From assembly GCA_024404815.1 (NCBI GenBank), contig JAKSPL010000014.1, forward strand, positions 1-49,374: a DNA stretch of 49,374 nt, in the 5' to 3' direction. Below, piece by piece: positions 7,929 through 15,289 of this stretch. The notes under the pieces are model-generated. The model did no database searches. It was not told where the DNA came from and saw only the letters and a list, made by a program, of their open reading frames with translations. The stretch is from Oscillospiraceae bacterium. Its GTDB lineage: Bacteria; Bacillota; Clostridia; Oscillospirales; Ruminococcaceae. Position numbers and translations under genes: made by a program. Positions within the stretch are counted from its first letter, which is position 1. Each line of letters begins with the position of its first letter.

Positions 7929-8420
7929 ATGAGCATTATAGGAGATAAGATACACCGCATTCGTGATTTCAGAGGAATGACGCAGAAACAGCTCGGTATG
8001 GCTGTCGGCTTTGACGAGAAGTCCGCCGATGTCCGTATCGCACAGTATGAATCAGGCACACGCACACCCAAGCAGGCACTTGTCGAATTGCTTGCCGAAG
8101 CTCTTGACGTGAACCCCCGTTTCCTCGCAGATGATGAGATACTCGGAGCTGAGGGCGTTATGATGATGCTCTTTGAGCTTGACGAGCATTACCCGATCAG
8201 CATTGAGGACTGTGAGGACGAGGACGGCAACAGAAGAAAGGGCATTGTTTTCGGCTCTATCTTGATGACTGACCTCCTTTCTGAGTGGCAGAGACGAAAA
8301 AAAGACCTTGCTGACGGTAAGATCAGCAAGGCCGAATATACAGAATGGAAGCTTAACTGGCCGAAAACGACCGATGACTGCGGAAAGCATGAACCTGCGA
8401 AAGAGTGGCGTAACCTGTAA
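7929..8420 (+). CDS. XRE-family repressor of the mobile element
   Basis: The 163-residue protein has an N-terminal Cro/C1-type HTH (residues 4-62: IHRIRDFRGMTQKQLGMAVG, then RIAQYESGTRTPK and ALDVNPRFL) and a longer acidic C-terminal region that probably dimerises or senses a signal. AAGGAG precedes the ATG. Together with the CTAAACA operators embedded in the two divergent promoters at 7358-7479, the arrangement resembles a phage- or ICE-like switch that keeps the xis-int operon silent. The target is inferred from the layout. Confidence 0.8.
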   Translation: MSIIGDKIHRIRDFRGMTQKQLGMAVGFDEKSADVRIAQYESGTRTPKQALVELLAEALDVNPRFLADDEILGAEGVMMMLFELDEHYPISIEDCEDEDGNRRKGIVFGSILMTDLLSEWQRRKKDLADGKISKAEYTEWKLNWPKTTDDCGKHEPAKEWRNL

Positions 8421-8485
8421 GCCACTTGAAACGCAGAATAATTCCGCTCAGCTCCCTGTTATCAAATTGTTATCACTGAGATTTT

Positions 8486-8527
8486 AAGGCTTCGGAAATG
8501 GCGTATCTACGCCGTTTCCGAAGCCTT
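8486..8527. terminator. Long perfect hairpin between element and guaA
   Basis: AAGGCTTCGGAAA-TGGCGTA and its near-perfect complement form a stem of about 19 bp with a 2-4 nt loop. The plus-strand side is followed by GTTTATTATT, so it best terminates the XRE operon, but it can fold on both strands between the convergent genes. Confidence 0.75.
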
Positions 8528-8532
8528 GTTTA

Positions 8533-9780
8533 TTATTCCCACTCAATCGTACCTGTCGGCTTCGGAGTGATGTCATACAGCACACGGTTGACACCCTTAA
8601 CCTCATGCACGATGCGGTCGGTGATCTTGTTCAGCAGTGCCCAGTCAAGCGGCTCGATGGTTGCAGTCATTGCATCCACGGTATTGACCGCACGGATGAC
8701 CACAGGCCATTCCTCGCAGCGGTTGTTGTCGCGGACACCAACGGTCTTGAAATCAGGGATAAGGGTGAAATACTGCCAGACCTTGCCGCGCAGACCTGCA
8801 TTGTCAAACTCCTCGCGGAGAATCGCATCAGACTCGCGGACAGCTTCCAGACGGTCGCGGGTAATTGCACCAACGCAGCGAACGCCCAGACCGGGGCCAG
8901 GGAACGGCTGGCGATAAACCATGTTGTCGGGCAGACCAAGCGCCTTTCCACAAGCACGGACCTCGTCCTTGAACAGATATTTCAGCGGCTCGACCAGTTC
9001 AAACTGGACATCCTCGGGCAGACCGCCGACGTTGTGGTGTGCCTTGACAGCCTTACCGGACTGCATACCGGACTCCACGATGTCAGGATAGATCGTGCCT
9101 TGTGCAAGGAACTTGATGTCGGAGAGCTTTGCAGCCTCGTCGTCGAACACGCGGATGAATTCTTCGCCAATGATCTTGCGCTTCTTTTCGGGATCGCTGA
9201 CACCTGCCAGCTTGTCGAGGAAGCGGTCAGTTGCATCAATATAAATCAGGTCAGCATCCAGCTCATCGCGGAATACCTTGCAGACCTGTTCGGGTTCGCC
9301 CTTACGGAGCAGACCGTGGTTGACATGGATACAGGTGAGCTGCTTGCCGATCGCACGAATCAAAAGTGCAGCAACAACAGAAGAATCAACGCCGCCGGAA
9401 AGTGCAAGGATCACGCGGGAATCGCCGATCTGTTTGCGGAGCAGTTCGATCTGGTCTGCGATGAAGTTGTCCATGTTCCAGTTTTTCTCGCACTTACAGG
9501 TATCAAACAGGAAGCTGCTGAGTACATCGGGAGTAAAGGTATCGCCGTCAAAAGCCTGCGGTGCAGCCATGATCGTCGGAACAGAAACGTTCTCGGCATA
9601 TTCAGTCTTTCCGTCCGTACAGAAAATAACACCTTTCAGATTCGGTTTTGCATTCAGTTCTGCGGAACTGATATTTCCGGGATAGACCTCGCTGTAAACG
9701 CCCTCGGCGCGGATTTGGCGAGCCAGCGCAGCGTTCTTGTCGCTGCCCAAGTCCAGAATTGCAATAAGATCCTGTTTCAT
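8533..9780 (-). CDS. guaA: GMP synthetase with truncated, non-catalytic glutaminase domain
   Basis: The enzyme converts XMP to GMP. The ATP-pyrophosphatase domain is intact (P-loop LALSGGVDSSVVAALL, HVNHGLLRKGE) and so is the C-terminal dimerisation domain with RQPFPGPGLGVRC and the TGTIEWE end. The N-terminal glutamine amidotransferase domain is only about 110 residues instead of about 190: the first strand (IAILDLGS) and last part (SSFLFDTCKC) remain, but the Cys nucleophile loop (GICYGMQ in other GuaA) and the His/Glu region are absent. The protein is 415 residues against the usual 510-525. It should use free ammonia unless a separate glutaminase subunit exists. The ATG at 9780 follows AAGGTG. 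Confidence 0.9.
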   Translation of the reverse strand: MKQDLIAILDLGSDKNAALARQIRAEGVYSEVYPGNISSAELNAKPNLKGVIFCTDGKTEYAENVSVPTIMAAPQAFDGDTFTPDVLSSFLFDTCKCEKNWNMDNFIADQIELLRKQIGDSRVILALSGGVDSSVVAALLIRAIGKQLTCIHVNHGLLRKGEPEQVCKVFRDELDADLIYIDATDRFLDKLAGVSDPEKKRKIIGEEFIRVFDDEAAKLSDIKFLAQGTIYPDIVESGMQSGKAVKAHHNVGGLPEDVQFELVEPLKYLFKDEVRACGKALGLPDNMVYRQPFPGPGLGVRCVGAITRDRLEAVRESDAILREEFDNAGLRGKVWQYFTLIPDFKTVGVRDNNRCEEWPVVIRAVNTVDAMTATIEPLDWALLNKITDRIVHEVKGVNRVLYDITPKPTGTIEWE

Positions 9781-9828
9781 GGTAAACACCTTAGCCTTTC
9801 TGATGATATTCATTTTTGGGGATGATTT

Positions 9829-9858
9829 ATTATACCACGCAAAACAAAATACTGTCAA
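9829..9858 (-). promoter_or_regulatory. guaA promoter
   Basis: On the minus strand TTGACA (9858-9853) and TATAAT (9834-9829) are 18 bp apart, about 50 bp ahead of the guaA ATG. Confidence 0.75.
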
Positions 9859-9976
9859 GAAAAATCAGAAAAATTCCACGCAGTTTCCGCAGGATCGTCC
9901 CATAGCGCGGCAATGTCGAAAATTTTTGTGATTTCTGCCAAAAATCGACGGTAAGATTCGCCAAACCGCCCAAAGT

Positions 9977-10423
9977 TCAGTACACCGCACGGATCACGCG
10001 GAGGTCGCAGTTCAGAAGAAATCGCAGGGTATTGAGGGTTTCGGAGTCGGGACAGTTCTGTGCGCCATGCACCTCGAAAACAACGCGCGAAACGCCGCAG
10101 GGATCCACGTAGTCTATCTCTTCCAGCAAGCCGTCTTTCTTACAGCAAGGGAAAAACACATTCCGCTCGGCAAAATCCGAATCGGAACAGCGTCCCATCT
10201 GCTCCACCCACCAATGAAACGGCAGCGGTTTATGGCAATGCGGACATTGAATACTGCGCAGCGCGGTGCCGCAGTCCACAAACATCGGCGCATCGGCAAT
10301 GACATAGACAGATTTCTCGGCATGCAGCTGTTCCTTCAGGAAATCGGCAGCAGATGCGGCAATTTCTCTTGGTATTATCATATCCGGATCGGTGGTGATC
10401 AGGCGGTAAACGATTTCAGACAT
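9977..10423 (-). CDS. Hypothetical cysteine-rich protein
   Basis: The 148-residue protein is unassigned. It contains CPHCHKPLPFHWW (Cys60, Cys63) and a second CC pair near residues 93-94 followed by CG, which looks like a zinc-ribbon-type site. The C-terminal third has an alternating beta pattern ending in LNCDLRVIRAVY. The ATG at 10423 follows AAAGGAGCC. The frame stays open further upstream, but that extension runs through the tRNA-Ala gene and its terminators and is not real. It is transcribed in the same direction as the tRNA. Confidence 0.6.
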   Translation of the reverse strand: MSEIVYRLITTDPDMIIPREIAASAADFLKEQLHAEKSVYVIADAPMFVDCGTALRSIQCPHCHKPLPFHWWVEQMGRCSDSDFAERNVFFPCCKKDGLLEEIDYVDPCGVSRVVFEVHGAQNCPDSETLNTLRFLLNCDLRVIRAVY

Positions 10424-10456
10424 CCTGTTCGGCTCCTTTCGTTCAGAGGATAAAAA

Positions 10457-10487
10457 ACACCCTTTCGCGCACGGACGCTCAGGGTGT
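10457..10487 (-). terminator. Terminator downstream of tRNA-Ala
   Basis: A 7-bp stem (ACACCCT / AGGGTGT) is followed on the minus strand by six T residues. A further hairpin (TTCGCCTCA / TGAGGCGAA, about 10520-10552) lies between it and the tRNA. Confidence 0.7.
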
Positions 10488-10559
10488 GGAAAATTAGCAA
10501 AACGGCGAAAATATGGGATTCGCCTCACCATTGCTGCATGATGAGGCGAACAGAAGAAG

Positions 10560-10632
<73 letters not shown>

Positions 10633-10759
10633 ATATATCCCTTGAATACCTAAATAGTATAGCATAACCGCCCATAATTGTCAAGGGATTTTCGGAAATT
10701 ATTTTGATTTTGCGAGATGCCGTTTCCCATGCGGAACATTTCGGCATCATTTCTGCGGT

Positions 10760-11368
10760 TTACTCCGCGATCCACGTAATATCAATGGATTTCGAGATGT
10801 TCACAACAGGCGTTTGCAGTTTGCTCGCAAGAGAATCACAGCCCGCACAGCAAGCCTTTGCGCACCGCAGCATTCCATTTGACTGGTCGGTAAATTCAAA
10901 ATTCACCTCGTCCATACCGACAATTTTCTGTCCCAGCGCACTTGCGATCAGCTCTGCTTTCTGTCTGGAATCCGCAACTGCCGCCTGCATGACTTCATGT
11001 TCCTTTTCGCCGCGGTTTGCAAGCTCCGTACTGATATTGTACTCCACATCCTGCAATTCCGCAAGCAGACTTTTCACACGTTCCGCCGCACCCAGCTCTG
11101 CGCCGATTTCCAGCGCGATGTGCTTGGAAAAACGATACTCCGCACGATCGCCATACTGCCGCTGCGTATTGTCCGCTTCCCATATCAGGTCCTGCGGTGA
11201 AATATCCAGTTCTTCCTGCATTTTTCGCAGAAGCTGTTCCGTCCTGTCTTTTCCCTCGTTCATCGCCTCGCCCGACGATGCGCTGCTGCTCCGCAAAATC
11301 ATGGTAATGCGGAAAATGTCCGCCGTGTAATCAATGCTTGCCGTGCCTTTGACCATCAGCCTGCTCAT
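10760..11368 (-). CDS. SIMPL (DUF541) domain protein
   Basis: The 202-residue protein matches the SIMPL/DUF541 family: an N-terminal beta strand region (MVKGTASIDYTADIFRITM), a central RFSKHIALEI segment and the family's C-terminal helix-strand AAVADSRQKAELIASALG. Many relatives are periplasmic, but this one has no signal peptide and is probably cytoplasmic. Function is unknown. Its ATG overlaps the stop of the GNAT gene (ATGA), making it the last gene of a three-gene operon. Confidence 0.8.
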   Translation of the reverse strand: MSRLMVKGTASIDYTADIFRITMILRSSSASSGEAMNEGKDRTEQLLRKMQEELDISPQDLIWEADNTQRQYGDRAEYRFSKHIALEIGAELGAAERVKSLLAELQDVEYNISTELANRGEKEHEVMQAAVADSRQKAELIASALGQKIVGMDEVNFEFTDQSNGMLRCAKACCAGCDSLASKLQTPVVNISKSIDITWIAE

Positions 11369-11847
11369 AATGTACCTCCTGATTTCGTCTTTTCCATCGT
11401 ATCAAAGCAGAGAAAATCGCCGTTTTCCGTCGGTATCTTTCCGAAGTCCACCGCCTGATAGCCGCGTTTCAGATAGATCGGCTTTGCGGAGAATGACGCA
11501 GAAAGTGTGATCTTCTCATATTCCCGAAAAATTTCCTGTTCTGAAAAATCAAGCAGACGCTTGCCATATCCACATCCCTGTGCAGTCGGCAGAACAAACA
11601 GACGGTTGATCTCATTGTCATTCAGCGTGACTGTTCCGACTGCCTTGCCGTCCGCATCATTCAGCAGATACACACAGCCTGCCGCAATGTCCTCCGCGAT
11701 CGCGTCCGTGTTGTGGTGAGAAAGAAAAAATGCCACCGCGCCGCTCGGATAATAATGCGGATAGATTTCCGAGATCGTCTGCGTCACAATGTCATGTACC
11801 GTTTGCAGATCGGACGCAGATGCGTGAAAAATCGTTGCATTATCCAT
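11365..11847 (-). CDS. GNAT-family N-acetyltransferase
   Basis: The 160-residue product is a single GNAT domain. The acetyl-CoA-binding motif A is visible as NRLFVLPTAQGCGYGKRLLD (Gln-x-x-Gly-x-Gly/Ala type), after the strand AVGTVTLNDNEI. The acceptor substrate cannot be read from sequence. It lies 4 nt downstream of a CAT-like gene and overlaps the SIMPL gene by 4 nt, so the three are one translation-coupled operon. Confidence 0.85.
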   Translation of the reverse strand: MDNATIFHASASDLQTVHDIVTQTISEIYPHYYPSGAVAFFLSHHNTDAIAEDIAAGCVYLLNDADGKAVGTVTLNDNEINRLFVLPTAQGCGYGKRLLDFSEQEIFREYEKITLSASFSAKPIYLKRGYQAVDFGKIPTENGDFLCFDTMEKTKSGGTL

Positions 11848-11851
11848 TTGA

Positions 11852-12502
11852 TTACTCCCTTGTCAGTTCGGCAATGTTGTCTGAGATCAGCGCAAAAACC
11901 TTTGCCGCGAGATACCCGTCCGCCGCCGCATGATTCAGCCGCACGGTCACAGGCATCATCAGCCGACCGTTCTCCTCCGCATATTTGCCCCAGTTGACAA
12001 TCGGGGAGAAGTACAGGTAGCCGTCAGGCAGTTCAACATGGAGCGCATCATAGGACAGCCACGGCAGGAACGATGCGTCAAACCAGTTCGGATGTCCTGC
12101 CGAATCCAAGCCGTATTCGCGTGTCTGCTTGGCTTTCTCCGCATCCGCCAGCGCATTGCGGTAGAACGTCGGATAGTCCGCATCGTACTCTGTGTAAACG
12201 ACCGTGAATGTTTCGGTGTCGTCATGGAAAATATACTGTGTCGGATTGATCTTATCGTAGGCGATGAGTTCCTCCGTCTGCCAGAGCCACGCCAGACGAT
12301 AGTCTTCTCTTGCATTGAGCGCTTTGCTCAGCACATAGAGGAAATTGATGTAAAACTTCGTATTTGTGCGTTTTGAATACTGTACGAGAGCCGTAACGTC
12401 TACACGGTTGGTAATAGACAGCGAACACTTGCAATCCTCAGAGAAGTGCCGAAATACGCCCTTTCTGTAATAGTCATCTATGTTAATTTTGTGATACTGC
12501 AT
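11852..12502 (-). CDS. Chloramphenicol acetyltransferase-like acyltransferase
   Basis: The 216-residue protein has the CAT fold, and the active-site region reads NHAAADGYLAAKVF near the C-terminus. The catalytic His and the structural Asp of the HxxxDG motif are kept, while the first His of the canonical HH pair is Asn. Other CAT signatures present are NFLYVLSKALN and LPWLSYDALHVEL. It may acetylate something other than chloramphenicol; resistance cannot be assumed. The ATG at 12502 is chosen over 12526 because only it has AAGGAAAG upstream. It heads the operon with the GNAT and SIMPL genes. Confidence 0.8.
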   Translation of the reverse strand: MQYHKINIDDYYRKGVFRHFSEDCKCSLSITNRVDVTALVQYSKRTNTKFYINFLYVLSKALNAREDYRLAWLWQTEELIAYDKINPTQYIFHDDTETFTVVYTEYDADYPTFYRNALADAEKAKQTREYGLDSAGHPNWFDASFLPWLSYDALHVELPDGYLYFSPIVNWGKYAEENGRLMMPVTVRLNHAAADGYLAAKVFALISDNIAELTRE

Positions 12503-12546
12503 CAGATACACTTTCCTTCTTGGCATGATGATATTTGATTACCCAT

Positions 12547-12575
12547 ATTATAGCATACCGCCGAAATTTCGTCAA
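12547..12575 (-). promoter_or_regulatory. Promoter of the CAT-like/GNAT/SIMPL operon
   Basis: On the minus strand TTGACG (12575-12570) and TATAAT (12552-12547) are 17 bp apart. Confidence 0.8.
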
Positions 12576-12600
12576 CTCTTTCCCATTTTTCGAAAATCAC

Positions 12601-12629
12601 TTGCATTCTTCTCTGAAATCTGCTATAAT
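12601..12629 (+). promoter_or_regulatory. Promoter of pssA-psd
   Basis: TTGCAT (12601-12606) and TATAAT (12624-12629) are 17 bp apart, 35 bp ahead of the pssA ATG. Confidence 0.75.
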
Positions 12630-12663
12630 AAGATGATAACCATTGAAATGAGGGACATCTCGG

Positions 12664-13299
12664 ATGATTGGATTCTACAATTATACCGTTCTTTTAACAT
12701 ATATCGGATTCGCCTGCGGTTCGTGCGGTATCTATTTTGCCGCAACAGGACGCACACACGCCGCGATCGTTGCGCTTTTGCTTGCAGGTTTCTGCGATAT
12801 GTTCGACGGAAAAATTGCCAAGACAAAAAAAGACCGCACCGATCAGGAAAAACGCTTCGGCATTCAGATCGACTCGCTGTCAGATATGGTCTGTTTCGGC
12901 ATCCTGCCGCCGATGATCGCATTCAGCGCAGGACTTCATTCCGCGCTTCATGTCGCCGTGTTCACCTGTTTCAGCCTTGCCGCGCTGATTCGCCTCGCGT
13001 ACTTCAATGTCACCGAGGAGGAACGCCAGCAGGTCACCACCGAACGCCGCAAGGTCTATGAAGGACTGCCCGTGACCTCCACCGCGCTCATCATTCCCCT
13101 GCTGTTCTGCTTCCACGCCGAGTTGGGAGATGCGTTCCCGATCGTTGCGGCTGTTGTCTACGGACTGATCGCTGTTGCGTTCATCACCAGATTTACGCTG
13201 AAAAAGCCGCAGATGCGTGCAATGCTGCTGTTCATTCTTGTTGGCGCATTGGAACTGATCTTACTGCTTGTGAAACTTCGCGCACAGAAAAACGGATAA
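12664..13299 (+). CDS. pssA: CDP-diacylglycerol--serine O-phosphatidyltransferase
   Basis: This 211-residue integral membrane enzyme makes phosphatidylserine from CDP-diacylglycerol and serine. The CDP-alcohol phosphatidyltransferase motif is visible at residues 44-75: CDMFDGKIAKTKK followed by FGIQIDSLSDMVCFG, supplying the four metal-binding Asp residues. Several hydrophobic helices follow. The gene is 22 nt ahead of psd, so the two steps of phosphatidylethanolamine synthesis are encoded together. Confidence 0.92.
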   Translation: MIGFYNYTVLLTYIGFACGSCGIYFAATGRTHAAIVALLLAGFCDMFDGKIAKTKKDRTDQEKRFGIQIDSLSDMVCFGILPPMIAFSAGLHSALHVAVFTCFSLAALIRLAYFNVTEEERQQVTTERRKVYEGLPVTSTALIIPLLFCFHAELGDAFPIVAAVVYGLIAVAFITRFTLKKPQMRAMLLFILVGALELILLLVKLRAQKNG

Positions 13300-13321
13300 A
13301 TCACGAAAGGAGCTGCCGCAT

Positions 13322-14224
13322 ATGTCTGAACCGAATACCTTGCAGATACGTGATAAAAGCGGCAGACCTGTCGCAGATTCCTGTGCATCGCAGGGCAAAC
13401 TGCTGCAAAAGCTCTACGGTACCGCCATCGGACGCAGCGCACTCAAAATCCTCACAAAACCGCTGATTTCCGATATTGTCGGCGAAGCGATGGAGCATCC
13501 GCTTTCCACGGCGGCGATCCCATTCTTTGTGAAGAAAAAGCAGATCCCGATGCAGGATTATGAACCAGAAAAATATCGCAGCTTCAACGCTTTCTTTACA
13601 CGCACCGCAAAACCGTCTGCGCGTCCCGTCAACCAGTCCCCTGATGTGCTGATCAGCCCGTGCGACGCAAAACTCACCGTTCTGCCGATCACAGACGATC
13701 TGCGGTTCACCGTCAAGGGCGCGGAGTACAGTCTGCCGCGGTTTCTCGGCTGCAAAAAGCTCGCGGAACAGTTTCGCGGCGGCTGGTGCATGATTTTCCG
13801 CCTGACGCCCGACGACTACCACCGCTACTGCTACCCCGATGATGCGGAAGTCGGAAAAACGCGCTATATCGAAGGAATTCTTCATACCGTCAATCCCGTT
13901 TCGGCGGAACACGTCAAGGTCTACCACGAAAACACCCGTACCGTCACGATGCTTCGTACCGCGCATTTCGGCAAGCTGCTGCAAATCGAAGTCGGTGCGA
14001 TGCTTGTCGGAAAAATCGTCAACCATCCGCACGCACCGTCTGTCAAACGCGGCGATGAAAAAGGATATTTTGCATTCGGCGGTTCCACGATCGTTCTCAT
14101 CGCAGAAAAAGATGCCGTCACGCCTGATGCACAAATTCTGCGCAATTCCGAAGAAAATGCAGAAACCGTTGTTCGCTGCGGCTCCGCGATTGCAACCGCC
14201 GCCGACAAAAATTCCCAGACATAA
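13322..14224 (+). CDS. psd: Phosphatidylserine decarboxylase proenzyme
   Basis: The 300-residue protein decarboxylates phosphatidylserine to phosphatidylethanolamine at the membrane. The self-cleavage site that generates the pyruvoyl group is GGST within FAFGGSTIVLI near residue 248. The conserved SPCDAKLTV, DYHRYCYP and VGKIVNHPH blocks are present. AAGGAGCTGCC precedes the ATG. It forms an operon with pssA; a DMT-type gene follows 23 nt later. Confidence 0.93.
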   Translation: MSEPNTLQIRDKSGRPVADSCASQGKLLQKLYGTAIGRSALKILTKPLISDIVGEAMEHPLSTAAIPFFVKKKQIPMQDYEPEKYRSFNAFFTRTAKPSARPVNQSPDVLISPCDAKLTVLPITDDLRFTVKGAEYSLPRFLGCKKLAEQFRGGWCMIFRLTPDDYHRYCYPDDAEVGKTRYIEGILHTVNPVSAEHVKVYHENTRTVTMLRTAHFGKLLQIEVGAMLVGKIVNHPHAPSVKRGDEKGYFAFGGSTIVLIAEKDAVTPDAQILRNSEENAETVVRCGSAIATAADKNSQT

Positions 14225-14247
14225 AACACGCTCCCCATGCGCAGACT

Positions 14248-14709
14248 ATGCGAAAAGGGAGCGTGATTTTTTTGCTGATTGTCGGGATTCTCATTGCCGC
14301 GCTGTCGGGGATGCTGATGAGCGTGCAGGGCGTCTGCAACACAGGCGTATCGCAAAACGCAGGGCTCTGGGTGACGGGAACATTTGTGTCCGCAACGGCG
14401 GCGGCGGTTTGCCTGCTTGCATGGCTGTTCACGGGCAGAGAGGGCAGTTTTGCAGCGCTTTGGACGATTCAGCCGCGCTATTTGCTGCTGGGCGGTGTGT
14501 TCGGTGCAGCGATTACAGGCACGGTCGTCCTCGCCATTTCGCGGCTCGGTACGGCAAAGGCGGAGCTTGTCATCGTCCTCGCACAACTCGTCACCGCATA
14601 CCTGCTGGCTGTCACAGGCTGGCTGCAATCCGAACGGGAGCCGTTTGTCTGGCATAAACTGCTCGCACTCGTCCTCTCCCTTGGCGGCGTCATCTGGTAC
14701 AGCCTATAA
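14248..14709 (+). CDS. DMT-superfamily (DUF606/YdcZ-type) membrane protein
   Basis: The 153-residue protein has five predicted hydrophobic helices and starts with the pattern of DUF606 transporters (LIAALSGMLMSVQGVCNTGV). This family has half-size members that act as dimers; substrates are mostly unknown. It follows psd closely with no terminator between, so it may belong to the phospholipid operon. A strong terminator ends the transcript. Confidence 0.75.
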   Translation: MRKGSVIFLLIVGILIAALSGMLMSVQGVCNTGVSQNAGLWVTGTFVSATAAAVCLLAWLFTGREGSFAALWTIQPRYLLLGGVFGAAITGTVVLAISRLGTAKAELVIVLAQLVTAYLLAVTGWLQSEREPFVWHKLLALVLSLGGVIWYSL

Positions 14710-14710
14710 A

Positions 14711-14746
14711 AAACCGCGCATCCGATTTTTCTCGGGTGCGCGGTTT
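14711..14746. terminator. Terminator after the pssA-psd-DMT operon
   Basis: The hairpin AAACCGCGCATCCGA / TCGGGTGCGCGGTTT is followed by GTTTTAT. It lies between convergent genes and may act on both strands. Confidence 0.8.
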
Positions 14747-14749
14747 GTT

Positions 14750-15175
14750 TTATACTTCAACGTGGATCGGAGAAGGCTCGAGCTGAAGCGCATTGTCGAT
14801 TTCTGCGTAAACGCTGTACAAATCATAGACACAGGTTTCGAGTGCGCTGCAAATATGTGCATCCAGTCCCAGAGCATCACGAAGCGCGTTCATCGTCATG
14901 CGCTCGGATACATCTTCAAAATGGTCGCAAATCGCAATCGAATACAGTTCCATATAGATCTTGCGCTTTGTCACATCGTCCAGATGGCTCAGCGTGTTGC
15001 GTGCCGCATTGCAGGCAGCCGCATCGTAGGAGAAATCAGGCACATTCAGTTCCTCCTGATACTGCTCCATCAGCTGATCTTCCTCTACGGTCACAATGCC
15101 GTCATCTTCAATCATCTCGGAAGCAAGTGTCAGGAATGCCTCCGCTTCAATTTTACCAAGTTCCTGTAAAAACAT
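14750..15175 (-). CDS. Hypothetical acidic helical protein (TerB-like?)
   Basis: The 141-residue, very acidic, all-helical protein is not assigned with confidence. The pattern LASEMIEDDGIVTVEEDQL followed later by ICDHFEDVSERMTMNALRDA loosely recalls TerB-like domains, which have paired acidic metal-binding helices. The ATG at 15175 follows GAAGGGAG; an upstream extension of the frame lacks a ribosome binding site. It appears monocistronic. Confidence 0.5.
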   Translation of the reverse strand: MFLQELGKIEAEAFLTLASEMIEDDGIVTVEEDQLMEQYQEELNVPDFSYDAAACNAARNTLSHLDDVTKRKIYMELYSIAICDHFEDVSERMTMNALRDALGLDAHICSALETCVYDLYSVYAEIDNALQLEPSPIHVEV

Positions 15176-15289
15176 TTCGAAACTCCCTTCGTACAGATTC
15201 GTGCAGCCTCGCACTCTCTGTAACAGTATACCACAATTCGGCACAAAAAGCAAGCGTTTTCACAAATAATTCTGAGAATCCGAAGAAAG

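Noticed and set aside
11852-12502. Chloramphenicol resistance gene
   Set aside because: The fold matches, but the altered HH motif and operon context do not support a resistance claim.
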